In this document: positions 49,101 to 61,700 of the stretch, one piece after another
How the letters are laid out: the number at the start of each line of letters is the position of its first letter
Numbering within the stretch: the stretch's first letter is position 1
NCBI GenBank assembly: GCA_009731375.1
Contig: BJOX01000269.1
Coordinates: forward strand, 262,043 to 326,042
Reading direction: 5' to 3'
Origin: Paulinella micropora
Lineage: Eukaryota; Cercozoa; Imbricatea; Euglyphida
DNA length: 64,000 nt
Notes under the pieces: generated by a model
What the model saw: the letters and a program-made list of their open reading frames with translations, nothing else
Databases searched by the model: none
What the model was told of the DNA's origin: nothing
Translations under genes and position numbers: made by a program

Positions 49101-50223
49101 TGGCTTCACAGGCGTGTCTTTTTTGGTATCCCCTTAGACACAACTCGCAGAAGTTTTCCTTTCCTATCATAGACTTCATGTTAGTTATAGCATCGTAGTG
49201 CCCTTCCGTTTTCATAATGTAAAGGTTTGTCAGTCGTTCGCCTTTCTCATCTACTAAATTAGTCTTATAGACGATTTGGTCAGGAAACTCTACGATAACC
49301 AAATTATATTTAATGTGCCTAGCAAAGGTATCAATTTCTGGTAGACCGCACACATCCTTAACGACTTTCGCTTCGTCGTGCAAAGCCTCAGCCATTTCCT
49401 GCTGTATCTTTCGTCCTCGCATAATCTGTGAATATTTTTGGTGTTTTTCAATTTTTGCTTTTACAACAACGATTGCTCTGGCCAAGCATAAGTTATCGAT
49501 ATTAGTAATACAGATTACTCCTTTCTTTCTATATACATCCAGTTTGTTCAAAACCTGTAGCCTTGCCCCGCCCGTAGGCATTTTAACAGACTTTAATACA
49601 AACTTTAATTTATCAAAGTTGGTGCCACTTTCATCCATATAAAGACTTTCGTTGCTTTGAAATATTGACGACAATCTTTCTAAAAGTTTTTCAACCGAGA
49701 TTTCATTGACATAATGTTGTCCTGTAGATACTTTGCCATAATAATCTACAAACTCAATACCTACATCAACCTTATCTCTTTGCCCCTGTCGTTTTAAAAA
49801 GTCGTTCAATATGATTTCAATAAATCTTATTACATCTCGCATAGTGAAAGACCGAAAGTTTCCATTCAACACAACCCTGTAAATACTTTCGTTTATTCCA
49901 AGTTTGTGCTCCTTTCTGTCGTCTCGCTTGATTTCGTAATTGCCATATCACATCAAGTCTCTAGCATTTTCCTTGATTTCTTCTTTCTCTTCAATAGTAG
50001 GTAAAGGTGATGCTATTGGAATAGCATGGTGTTCAAAATACACCGCACCTCTTACTTGGTTCAAGTAGTTTTGGGCTGTCTGTGTATCTATCTTCTAACC
50101 TCTTACCTTCGGTTTGATAAATAGGACATCTTGACCCCTGACTAGTTTAATTTCATAATTTATCTTATATTCCCTCAACTTATCCAACCTGTAGACCTTT
50201 CCGTTATACGTGTGTGTCTCCAT
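46171..50223 (-). pseudogene. polB: Protein-primed family B DNA polymerase, two stops near N-terminus
   Basis: 1,351 codons from the ATG at 50223. In-frame TAG at 50095-50097 and TGA at 49948-49950 lie in the N-terminal region; the 1,233 codons from 49872 on are open. In that numbering: a zinc-cysteine cluster (242-351); Exo I FFDFEAT with D369 and E371; Exo II HNARGYDCQF with D427; Exo III YCHSD with D551; an EFYGCHWHGCQKC element (660-672) like the VSR/endonuclease-type insertion of polinton polymerases; motif A DICSLYP (768); motif B KLCLNSLWG (963); and motif C HDTDS (1061). All catalytic residues are intact. It would copy the viral genome by protein priming. The two N-terminal stops suggest a recent loss of function. 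Confidence 0.85.
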
Positions 50224-50289
50224 GTTTATATTAGTGGAAATATAATTTTATGAAATTAAAAATAACTAGCCTCCCCTACCTAGTATCGC

Positions 50290-50345
50290 AGTCCTTACTT
50301 TATAATATGTTTCATATTATAATATGTCCTTATATATAATATATG
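50290..50345 (-). promoter_or_regulatory. AT-rich palindromes upstream of the polymerase gene
   Basis: tataatatg at 50301-50309 and catattata at 50313-50321 are inverted arms, and catattataatatg (50313-50326) is itself a palindrome. They stand about 80 bases upstream of the PolB ATG. The centre (tattataatat) resembles the 17-bp palindromes of the left block. A promoter or operator is likely. Confidence 0.45.
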
Positions 50346-50387
50346 CATTGTCTTTAAATAGAAATTCAATGGTATCTCCGGAGATAC

Positions 50388-50890
50388 TTAATACTTACCA
50401 TAGCCATAGCCGCAGTGGCAGTTGAATTCCATATATCCGCAGATATTACATCTGTCATCATCTTCTTTCTTAATTTGCTCCTTTGACTTTATCATATCCA
50501 TATACTCCTTGGAAGGCCGTGGAGGTAATGGAGGTTTTTGTTGTTTCGTAAATTTAAACATCCCCTTGATATGCTTCTGTGTTTTCATATGTCTCAGTCT
50601 GCACCGCATTCGCACTTAAAATTTTTGTTGTTCCACTCTCTGCATCTTTCCTGTCTGATTGCTTTTGTTTCGTTATCATATTTTACCTTACATTCCTCAT
50701 ACTTTGGTATGACTTTTTCTTTGTGATACTTCTTTGCTTCTTCTAATGCTTGCTCTTTTGTTTTGCTATTACCAATACAGAAATTCTTGCACATTACTTT
50801 TCCTCCTTCTCTCCATTGAACTTTTACAATTGGTATCTTTTCGTTATTCTTTACCATGACACATCCTCTTGACATTCTAAATCTCTTCAT
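50388..50890 (-). CDS. Small AP2-like / zinc-finger protein, one frame change
   Basis: It starts at the ATG at 50890. The first 98 residues have IVKVQWREGGKVMCKNFCIG and TKEQALEEAKKYH, like an AP2/integrase-type DNA-binding arm (W, G, F and alanine-rich helix). The frame ends at KCECGAD, while an overlapping frame (from 50615) goes on with RHMKTQKH and later CNICGYMEFNCHCG. C-x-C-G followed by H-x4-H across the joint is the normal shape of a viral zinc finger, so a one-base indel within 50594-50615 is likely. Probably a DNA-binding protein. It lies upstream of the PolB gene, on the same strand. Confidence 0.5.
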
Positions 50891-50950
50891 CTTATATATG
50901 TGTCTCTATTTTATCTTTAAATGTAAAATATATCCTTTAAGAAATGACTA

Positions 50951-51480
50951 TTAAATAGCAGTTATTTTCTATCTGTTAAGACGACGAATAGGAGAGCCGA
51001 TAGAGCAGTTTCGTTTCGTCTGCTGTATGTATCCAAATTTTGTCTTAAAGTGCGACACTATACTACTGAAGGAAGGAAGGTAGGAAGGAAGGAAAAAACA
51101 CATGCACTAGTTGATCATGACCATCTAGCGCTGCTAAATTTTCTTTTTCAGCTTCCTGCTTTTGGGTCCACAGAGGCAAACATGTGCTTCTGTGAAAGTT
51201 CCCATCACCTCCTTGAAAGAGATCACTGGAGTCAACAGGTTTGTTACAATACTTACAATATCGACAGTAGAAGTCCAAGGCGTTAATGAACGGCTCACCT
51301 TCGCTCCCCAATCACGACACTTGTCACGTGAGAAAAGTGGAGAAAGTGGCACAGTGGCATAGAGAGGGGCATTTCGCTTTCTACGCAGATTTCGGCATGA
51401 CGTAGGGTCAAACCATTTGACCAGAAAAGTTTGCCCCCGCGTAGAACGGGCCTTTTCTACGACTTTTGCAGTGACAAAAC
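50951..51480. other. Border region of the virus, no gene
   Basis: Non-coding mix holding (gaaggaag)n near 51070 and the outer left part of the foldback-like element. No supported gene. The end of the PLV block lies near its start. Confidence 0.5.
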
Positions 51481-52721
51481 CACCCACAAAAATCCGGCAG
51501 GGTGGCACACCATTTTTACTGGCCGGCCGGTCCATAACTTTTTTTTCCGTCATACCCCACCTCTTCTTCCTCTCCTCTCTCTTCCTCTCTCCTCTTCCTC
51601 TCCTCTTCCTCTCCTCTTCCTCTCCTCTTCCTCTCCTCTTCCTCTCCTCTTCCTCTCCTCTTCGAACTCTACTTATTCTACTTTAATGAAAGCGTAATTG
51701 TAAAGAGAGTAAAGTCAGAACTAAGTCTGTCAAAAACTCACTCTAGATCTACTCTTACTCATACTGCTCTGTCATCGTCTCCTTCTCCTTCCCCTTCCCC
51801 TTCCCCTTCCCCTCCCTTTCCCTTCTCTTCCCTTCCCTTCTCTCCTCTTCTCTTCTCTCCTCTTCTCTCCTCTCCTCTCCTCTCCTCTCCTCTCCTCTCC
51901 TCTACGTATCCACTACTCTATAGCTACTCTACTCTACTCTACTCTACTCTACTCTACTCTACTCTACTCTACTTTTCTCTCTTCTCCTCTCCTCTCCTCT
52001 ACTCTACTCTCTACTCTACTCTCTACTGTTACTCTTACGTATACTCTTACTCTTACTCTTACTCTTACTCTTACTCTTACTCTTACTCTTACTCTTACTC
52101 TTACTCTTACTCATACTCTTACTCTTACTCTTACTCATACTCTTACTCATACTCATACTCATACTCATATCCATACTCTTACTCATACTCATACTCATAC
52201 TCATACTCATACTCAAATATTATATACTCATATACTCATACTCATATTCATACTCACTCATACTCATACTCATACTCATACTCATAAACTCATACTCATA
52301 CTCATACTCATACTCATACTCATATTCACTCATACTCATACTCATACTCATATACTCATACTCATACTCATACTCATACTCATACTCATGCTCACACTAG
52401 TACTCATACTCATACTCATACTCATACTCATACTCATACTCATACTCATACTCACATACTCATACTCATACTCACATACTCATACTCATACTCATACTCA
52501 TACTCATATACTCATATACTCATATACTCATATACTCATATACTCATACTCATACTCATACTCATACTCAAACTCATATCTATCTATCTTTTTACCTATC
52601 CATTTAGTATCTTCCACAGCCAGGTATGCCGATGCAGGCTCCGGAGCGAGCGAAGCGAGCGAACGGAGCATGCAGCGGCCCGTCTACCTATCCATCCATC
52701 CATTCCATCCATTCCATCCAT

Positions 52722-52754
<33 letters not shown>

Positions 52755-52843
52755 TCTTTCTTTTCTTTCTTTCTTTCTTTCTTTCTCTTCTCTTCTCTTC
52801 TCTCTCTCTCTCTCTTCTCTCTCTCTTTCTATCTCTCTCTCTT

Positions 52844-52878
<35 letters not shown>

Positions 52879-52887
52879 TTCTCTCTT

Positions 52888-52950
<63 letters not shown>

Positions 52951-53109
52951 TTGTTTCTGTCTATCTATCTATCTATCTATCTATCCATCCATCTATCTAT
53001 CTATCCATCTATCTATCTCTATCTATCTATCTCTATCTATCTCTATCTATCTCTGTCTATCTCTATCTATCTCTATCTATCTCTCTATCTCTGTCTCTCT
53101 ATCTTTCTA

Positions 53110-53140
<31 letters not shown>

Positions 53141-53297
53141 TTGTGTATTAGATTTCAACAACGTAATAACTTAATGGATTTAGCATTCACATCCTGACTA
53201 ATAAAATTATGTGTATTTCTTTTTGTCAATTAATTATGATCATTCAAGTTAGGAAAAGTATATAAGTATATTAATATTTTTCTGCAGAATTTATTTT

Positions 53298-53353
<56 letters not shown>

Positions 53354-54260
53354 AGTATTAAATATTTTGATAATTAAATCATAATCTCATATTAATATTT
53401 GATAAATCACTTTCCCCTGTTCTTCTTCCCTCTTTTGATTCTCTTCTTATTTTTCTTCTCTTTTATTTTATTTATTATTTAATAATTATTTTTTTCTTTT
53501 CTTTTTTACGCTTCCTTTTGTTTTCCACCGTTTTTGTATCTCTTTGATACCTCTTCCACTTTCCATTCTCTGTCTTCTGCGGTTCTGCTTCCCACTCAGG
53601 CTCTACTAGTATCAAGTGATATTGTACTGTTTTATTAAAACTGTGTTTGCGTAAATAAAATAAAAATATTAATATCTTCTACGTGCTTTGTCTTCCTACT
53701 GTCCTAGGCATAGACATCATGTGCTTAGGCTAGCTAAATTTACATTTGTATATAACTAGTATAACTATTACAATATTATGATTAATTTTAATATATAATA
53801 ATAAACTAGTTATTGTCACAGCTATAGGTTTTAGCTAGATATTAATAGGTAAATAACTCATAGTCTTGTAACGTATGAGTATGAGTATGAGTATGAGTAT
53901 GAGTATGAGTATGAGTGTGAGTGTGAGTATGAGTATGCATATGAGTATGCATATGAGTATGACTATGAGTATGAGTATGAGTATGAGTATGAGTATGAGT
54001 ATGAGTATGAGTATGAGTATGCATATGAGTATGAGTATGAGTATATGAGTATGAGTATGAGTATGAGTATGAGTATGAGTATTAGTCTGGTATGAGTATG
54101 AGTATGAGTATGAGTATCGCTATAGTGAGTGTGAGTATGAGTATGAGTATGAGTATGAGTATGAGTATGAGTATTCTCTGAAAAAAATGTTATGGACCGG
54201 CCGGCCAGTGGAAAAAATGTGGTGTGCCACCCTGCCAAATTTATGTGGGTAGAATAAGCC
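51481..54260. repeat. Foldback-like element with 70-bp inverted ends and hexamer interior
   Basis: Left end 51481-51550 and right end 54179-54258 are reverse complements over about 70 bases, including tggaccggccggccagt and ggtgtgccaccctgcc. Further out, 51300-51480 and 54260-54330 look like more diverged arms. Inside, the left side has (ctcttc)n, (cttact)n and (actcat)n to 52580, the right side (gagtat)n from 53875, so the hexamer arms are inverted too. The middle (52600-53150) is (ctat)n and (ct)n, then AT-rich DNA with (tttatt)n near 53300. Reading frames inside are repeat translations, not genes. Confidence 0.7.
53150..53870. other. AT-rich spacer, (TTTA)n run
   Basis: AT-rich DNA with a (tta/ttta)n run at 53293-53352. 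No gene, and no other structure that I can support. Confidence 0.6.
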
Positions 54261-54330
54261 ACAAAGTGGTAACTTTACTTAGAACGCCCTGCAGGCGGGG
54301 GGTGCCACTTTAGTGGCAATGTTAAAAAAA

Positions 54331-54950
54331 AATTGGTACTGAAACTTACTAGTAAATTTCTAGAATAAATGTAGCTTCACAGCTTCGAATTCAACTAGCT
54401 ATACTAGTTCAACTAGTTCAAGTGTACATGTATGCCTACTAGACCTAGTATACGTAGAACTGTACTAGACGTACATGTACATGTAATCATTGATCATGAA
54501 GTTGACGTTGTCTAGGTTGCGAACTTGAGCTTGTGAATTAAAGACTATTCGATCGCGAAAATCAAAGTTATTATACTAGTTATACTAGTTATAGTTAGTA
54601 CTAGTATTACTAGTCCTAGTATTACTACTACTAGTACTACTATAGCTAGTACGTAACTTGTGACTACAGTACAATACTTTAGATACTAGTCACAGCACTA
54701 GTACTGGTAGTAATAGTAGTAGTACTACTAGTACTACAGGACAGAACTACTACACTGTCTAGACAGTAACTATAATACTACTCAGTATATATCTAGTATA
54801 TACGTGATAAGTGATACTAAGAGCTTAGAGTTAATGTTTTGGTTTTCAAGTTAATATTAATCAATAATTTGTGTTTTTTGTAAGTTATGATTCGCGACAC
54901 AAGACTGTCACCTCATATATATGCATCCTTATTATAATAATCAAAAGCAG
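54331..54950. repeat. Dense ACTAGT-type words
   Basis: tactag, actagt, ctagta and ctagtc words recur every 5-15 bases from 54390 to 54790, with no fixed unit. The word is self-complementary. It may be an old degenerate palindromic repeat. No gene. Confidence 0.55.
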
Positions 54951-56082
54951 GATCGGGCTGCAGCTGCCTGAGATCACGTAAAGAAGCAGGTCCTGACGCA
55001 ATCTAGTCGCTGACCTAGCATCAGTACAATCCACCTCTTAGTTCAACAATGCGAGGATTGTAGGCATCACCCCTCGGATAGCCGGTAAAAAGTACCTTTT
55101 CCTGGTGACAGGTGCACCAGCTTGTTTTTCAGTATTATTTGTCCGGATTGGACCTGATGCAATTTTATTCCTGGTCTGTTGCCGTTTTCCTTTTTGGCTT
55201 CACTGAGCTAATATAACGAGACATCATTCTCATCTTTTGAGGACTGTGTTTGGTTGTATTACCGACTTTTTACGAGCTATCGTTGGGGGCATTACATTTG
55301 GAGTCCACATCACTAGGGTGATTTCTTTCTGCTTTGCCACACAGGCAACAGAGTGAATTTTCACTGACCTGTCTCACACGGGGACGTCAGACGAAAACAA
55401 ATACTCCAACACAGCTCCCTCATAACTCTTTCACAAAACAAATAATTTGATTGGTCTCAAGCAGGTGTCTCGTACCCTCTAGCCCAATCAGTATCTGTGT
55501 GCTCACAAGGAGACATCAGATACAAACTCTCTGTCGTTCTTGCTGTTCTCACACAGAGACCAAGAAGAAGGAGGTGGACAGAAGAGTGAAGGAACACACA
55601 CAAAACACAAACAAGCATAGGGACAGGAGCACAACACTCTACCCTTCTAGTTTGTGCATTTATCTGCATTATCTCACACATACGTCAGAGTATTTTTGCA
55701 AATCTCTGATCGTTTTCTAAAGGTAGGTCTGAGAACCTATCCGACCGACTGTCGACTTCTCAAGGAGAGCTTTTCTAGCTTCTCTATTACTATCTGTGTG
55801 TAGGTCCAAGTGCCTCATACTAGATACAATATAGAAAAGAAGGAGGAGAAAGTAATCTGAGTAAGGAGAACAAGAAATCGGAGAAAGTCTCAAAGACTAT
55901 TTTTCTCAAACAAAAACAAACATACAAACAGTGTTTCATAGAGGACAGGGAATCTTATCCTACCCTCTCTATTAGTTTCTCTCTTCACTAGTCAATCGAC
56001 TGAAGGAGGAACAGAACACAAACGAACAAAAACCAAACATAGGAGCTGACACTGTCCTCCTGTTGATCACTACTACGACATC

Positions 56083-58778
56083 ATGTCGACAGAGACCGCC
56101 GAAGTGAGTGAATTCTCGGAGGCAGATCAAAGAAGAGAAGAAGAAGAAGCAGGAGGAGGAGGAGGAAGAGGATTGAATGAAGGAGGAGGAGGAGGATTGA
56201 ATGAAGGAGGAGGAGGAGATGAAGGAGTAGGAGGAGGAGTAGAAGAGGGCTGGGATGATGAAGGAAGATATGGAGGAGACGAAGATGAAGGAGGATTTGA
56301 ACAAGAAGAGACGGGAGGAGGAGGAGCATATGGTAATCCCTTACCACCTGCCTACACGGGAGGAGGAGGACGAAAAATGATCGACTTGATTCATAGTGAT
56401 GGAGAGGATATCACAGTGGAGGAACAACAGTGGGTGCAAGACCACTATGACCTCACTAAAGAAGAGTTTGATAACAAGATGGGGGGAGAGAAGGATACCT
56501 ATGTGTGGATCCCTCAGGATCAAAGAAGAGAGAAAGGTCGTGCAAAAAAGGATGTCTATATCCTATTATCAAACACAGCACAGCTCCTTGGCAAACTGGT
56601 CTCTGATCCAGAAAAGAGAAAGAAGATACAGCATATCAATTTTGGGACACACACACCCACCTTGAATTACTCGATGCTATCTTTGGGGTGTACACTCAAA
56701 CCCTGATTTGGGAACGTACATACGGCCCACGATGTGAGGGCTACCTCCAGTACACAAACCCAAGAGCAACGGCCAGATTCCTCGCGACTGGTCAGGAGGC
56801 AGTCGATGTAACAAAAATGAAGACCAATCTGGGTTCGAAAAACTCGAGTGGCATATTTCATTTTTTTACAATGGAAATAAAGGCCTTGGAGGAGGGGAAG
56901 GCAGAGATGGAAAAAAGCATTAAGGCAGCAGGAGAAACTCATCCTGTGATTGATGAGTTAGAGAAGACCGACAGAGTTCTGACCAAGATCAGACTGTTGA
57001 TGGGTGCGTTACTGCACAAGGAGGCATGGAAGAGATGGATTCCTACCAAGGATCACTCTGTCCTTAAATCACTTAGTAACGCACCACCGGTCGCCAACAA
57101 AGCAGGTGTTGACCAATATGTGGAGAAATATAATTTTCTCAGATCTGCTTCTGAATTGGTGGCCTTTATCACTCATGCTCAAAAGCTGGTGATATCTGAG
57201 AAGAAGAAGGCGAAAGAGAATGAGGAGTTCGAGAAGACGATGAGACTGGAAAGAATGAAAGCAAAAGTGAGTGGTGCAAAGACACACCCTCCGACATATT
57301 TGACCCCACCAGCTCCTGCCCCACCAGCCCCTGCACCCTCGGGCTCAACTACGGTGGTGGTCACAAACACGGAGAAGAAGGACAGACAGAACATCATAAA
57401 TGCCTTCAAGGGGAAGAAAGGAGGAGTGGCAAGTCTCATGCTATATGCCAAGACGAGCTCAGACAAAGACTCTGATGCTTCGCTTTTGAGCAAGCTCAAA
57501 GAGATCAATGCCTGCATGAAGGCTTTTCCTTGCGACGAAACGCAGGAATACGAGGCCCTTGTTACTGTTTTTGACCAATCTCTAGTCTCGGAGGGATTTG
57601 ATCTGACACAGTACAAGTTTTTGAGAAAGAAGGAGGAGATTAAGAGAAACAATGCAACAGGCCTAGACGCTCAGTGTGAACTGGCGGTGGCCACACTCAT
57701 TTCATATTTTCAATCTCATGGATACCAGCATCTCTGCACTGGTACTCTCATAGGATTTGAAATCTTTGAGACAGTGGCGATGAGTTTGAGGAGTGCTGTT
57801 GGCTTGGCGGCGACCCTTACGGAGGTAGTTTCCTCCTATGGGCTATTCTATGGCCGCAAGTCGATCATCCTCTATTTCTTTTCGGCGTTACACACAGTTA
57901 ACCCGAGTAAGCTTACTCAGCTCATACAACAATGCTCGACGTTTAGCTCAGTGAAGTCCAAGAACTTCCTCGAGACACACGTGTTCGAAAATACGGTTCA
58001 AAGCGTTGCTCCGTCAGCACTGTTTCAAGAAGTGATGAGTGCATGCTCAAACATGGACTCGCTCACGGAGGCACATACGGCACAGGCAGGCGGTGTACCT
58101 GTTGGCGCACAAGCCACGTACACAAACAGAGTTGCCGGTTGGAAGAGACAGAGAGAGCCAGACCTGAAGACCGCATGTTGGAGGTGGTTCGCGGGCTTGC
58201 AGTGTAAGGCACAGATGGAGAACAGAGACTGCTCTTTCAATCATGATAGGCAGAACCCAACAGCAAGGGCAAATTTTCTGAGCAGGACGGAAGGCAAGGA
58301 ACCGGGCCTTTTCAATATGCTTCAGATTGCCGCTGTGAACGAAGGTTGGTATGCCAATATGTGTGATGATGAGGAGTTACGAGAGGCAATCATTACCTAC
58401 ATGAAGAGGATGAAGGAGAAGAAGGAGGAAAGGGAGAGACAAAAGAACTTAAAGGCCTCTCAAAGAGGACGAGAAGGAGGAGCAGGAGCAGGAGGAGGAG
58501 GAGGAGGAGGAGGAGGAGGACGAGGACGAGGAACATGGAGAGGAGCCTCGAGGTGGCAGGGAACCCCTCAGAGAGGAAGAGGAGGAGGTCGGGGATATAC
58601 CCCTTATGGAGGGAGAGCTGTTCGAGCTCCAGCCCCCCCACCCAGAGGAGGAGGAGGCTCGTGGGCAAGCTCCAACCCGAATTTCGGTCGAGCTCAGGCC
58701 TACAACACTGCCTCGGAGACCGATACGTCATCCTACCCGGACACTACTCAAGGTAATCGTTTCGAGGTGGTGGAATGA
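56083..58778 (+). CDS. gag: Gag protein with CCCH finger (one frameshift)
   Basis: ATG at 56083. The N-terminus (residues 20-90) is Glu/Gly-rich with GGGGG runs. A frameshift near 56628 leads into the main body: KIRLLMGALLHKEAWKRW and a long helical capsid-like region with a charged coiled-coil part (KKKAKENEEFEKTMRLERM). A zinc site ACWRWFAGLQC, then C-x3-H (spacing C-x8-C-x8-C-x3-H) stands near 58180, a CCCH-type finger rather than the usual CCHC knuckle. The C-terminus is Arg/Gly-rich (RGR, GGGG runs). The stop TGA at 58776-58778 is followed by CTG. It packages the retrotransposon RNA. Confidence 0.65.
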
Positions 58779-61700
58779 CTGGAGGGGGAAGAAGAGAGGA
58801 AGGAGAAGACTGTGAAGTTTAACCCTAAAGTCACAGTGCTTTCTAATGCTGTTGTGCAGAATGGGCCAACGCTTCCTCAATCTGAATACAAAGATGTGGG
58901 TACACAGAGACTGCAGCCCCAAGGTAGTCTCATACCCGTTCATACATCACGGTTACCAATGATAACTGATGCAAATAGGAAGGCGAGACTTGCGATGGAG
59001 GCGAGGAGGCCAATGGCAGACGTATCGCCTCGGCCAAGCAAACAACCACGAACAGACTCAATGTCTACGATCGCGGCGGGTGGCGAGCAAAAAGACAATG
59101 TGTGTACTCAAGTGCCACAAGACAATGTCGCTCACATAGTAAACGCACCAGTACCGCAGAATAATAACAATGTTAATGAGGAGAAGCAGGAGGAGAAGAA
59201 GGAGGAGTTGAAAAACTTAGAGACAAGACTCCAAAATTTGGAACGTAAAGTTCTTGTTCTCGCAGCCAATATACACAGGCCCGATGCTCTGTGTTATACG
59301 GAACTTTATTGTGAAACATTGAAGACAATATTAAAAGTTGGTAATGATACGATGGCGAATATTAATATTGTCGGCCGGAAGTTTTATAATCGATACCGGG
59401 ACTGGGTGGACGGAAATATGAAAAATTCGACTGGCACTCTGAAGGGAGTGGGTAGCCGGACGGTCATCACTGGAATCATCACACTGACCTTTAAATTAAA
59501 ATCCGCACGAGTATACCGCATGGACCTTTATGTCGTCCCCGGTTACCACGGGTCAATATTACTATCGTATGACCAATTGGCTACGATGGGGGCTGTGATT
59601 GATTGCGCCGCACGGCGAGTGATATATGGAGTAAAAAGAGGAGAAAAGAACGATATTGATCCCTTCAACGCTACTGACTCTTATGAGGCTTATGAGCTGA
59701 GTCTAGCGACGGATCACAAAAAGATGGCCATCGCACATGAGGCACTTGAGGTGTACGTTCACCCCCATGTCGTAAGACCGGATGAGCTGTCCTGGACCGA
59801 CAATTGGGAATCCCAAGTGTGCACTGTCACAGTTCCGACATGCCATTGGGACAAAAAGTCTATTGATGACTTAATCGAGAAGCGAAAGGAGGAGATTATA
59901 TGTGTCGCACAAAGAAGCCCGTCGTTGGCGAGATTCGCGGAAGGAGTAGGAACAGATGTCCATATTACTAACGGATACTGTTTCCATGCGAAAGTAGGAG
60001 AAGAAAAAAGGGAGGCGTTTGTACCAAGGAGAACGGGGCGAATCCCGGATACTCCACCAGAAACTATTAAAAGTTTTATTACTGATTTCTGGGGTGACGA
60101 GCCCACGTGGCCGCGTTCACTGTCTGAAGTGAAGAAATGCTTACGGACTTTATTCGAAAATAATAAGCCGTATACTATTATCCTGCCATATAATGAGAAG
60201 GCGATATGGGCGCAGGAAATAAGGGACCGGCTTATTGATCATCCTATACCGGTACCCTCTCGCAAGCAACAGCTAGTGGTGGCTTGTCGTATGGGAACTC
60301 GTGAGCAGAGCAGTGCATACAAGCGGAAGCTCAGAGACCTCGACAAGTTGAAATTGATACCGCAAGCATTCACATGCTTTGATGGTTTTTACACCCGTAA
60401 AGCTCCTTTGCAATACGCGAGACTCATTGACATGCTGGTGGAGCTCGGTAAAGATGATGAGCCGGACACGGTCACGTATGAAAAGACGGGCCTAGATGAT
60501 GTCTCGGAAGAGGACTTAGGCTTGGAGGAGGACAGAGAACCCCTCAAGCAACATAAGCAGATGTCTGATGAAGATTTTCAAGAGGCGGCGCGGAAAATAT
60601 TGGAAGAAGGAGTAGGCACGGAGAAGGAGAAGGAGCTTTTAAAAGCCAAATTAGAGGCGAACAAGGAAATTTTTGACCCTCCACATGCAGGTGGTGTCAA
60701 GCCTGAAGATTTCACTGCGGTTATTTACAAAATACCGGGTGCGGAGCCGTCACCGGCACCACGAAGGGCGAATTTGAGTATACATGAGGCGAAGATAGCG
60801 GAGGAGCTAGCAAGACAGCTGCTCAATGAGGACTTTATTGAGAGATCAACATCCTCAATAGTCTCACAACCGAGAATAGTGCCGAAGCCAGGAGGAGAAT
60901 GGCGCCTGACAGTTAACTATGCTCGTGTTAACAAGGTGCTGGAGGAAGAGAGAAATCCTCTCCCGACATTAGAAGAAGGAAGGAGAGTACTGCGGAATGC
61001 AAAATTCTATTCGGTCATTGACCTTAAGAATGGCTTCTGGCAGATACCACTGGAGGAAAAGTCCAGATGGCTGACGGCGTTTGTGGTGGGTATGGAAATA
61101 TACCAATGGAAAGTGCTTCCGATGGGCCTCAAGCAAGCCCCAGGACTTTTCCAGAAGGCGATGCAGAAGATGTTGAGCAGTCAGTACGATGATTTGTCTG
61201 ACGGTGGCTTTATGAGAAGGCGGGGACAGAAGGCGGGAGAATATGCATTTTGCTATATCGATGACATTATCGTATACTCTAACACAATGGAGGAGCATAT
61301 CGATCATTTGTCCGATATATTCAGGCGCATCGGAGCTTTTGGCCTGAAGTGCAATCTAAAGAAGTGTCAACTTGCCAAGACGAGTGTGACATACTTAGGG
61401 TACGAGATCTCCCATAATCGAGTCTCGATATCCAAAGAGAAGAGGGAGGAGATTATGAATCGACCGATACCGAAGAACCGCACTGAATTGCACTCATTCC
61501 TTGCGATGGCGCAATACTATAGCCAGTTTATACCCGATTGGGGTGCAACACGGGCTAAAGTGGAGAAAATGATAGATTTTGGAGACTTTGAGAAGTGGGA
61601 CGAAGAGGCTTTGCAAGCGTTTCATGCGCTCAAAGATCTCATTTACAAAGACCCGAAAGACGGAGGACTGGTGTTAACGATGCCCGACTTTACGAAACAA

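Larger units (their letters stand above)
42737..50950 (+). mobile_element. Endogenous polinton-like virus, right block
   Basis: AT-rich viral genes again: MCP without N-terminus, a fibre-like protein, two small ExoX-C-like genes, protein-primed PolB and a small zinc gene. The left border is abrupt, inside the MCP, at the end of the 329-bp repeat. The right border lies between about 50900 and 51050, where coding stops and simple repeats begin. No terminal inverted repeat shared with the left block is seen. Shared features with it are the accessory gene with the DLKETGITEIKANVGE box and AT-rich promoter palindromes. Confidence 0.85.

Noticed and set aside
51417-53197. Long Ser/Leu/Tyr-rich frames
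   Set aside because: They are translations of (ct)n, (ctat)n and (actcat)n runs.
53842-54262. His-Thr-repeat frames on the minus strand
   Set aside because: Translation of the (gagtat)n run.
26484-55470. Shared gcaggtgtctcgt at 26489 and 55464 as evidence of common LTRs
   Set aside because: A 13-base match is expected by chance in a window this long.
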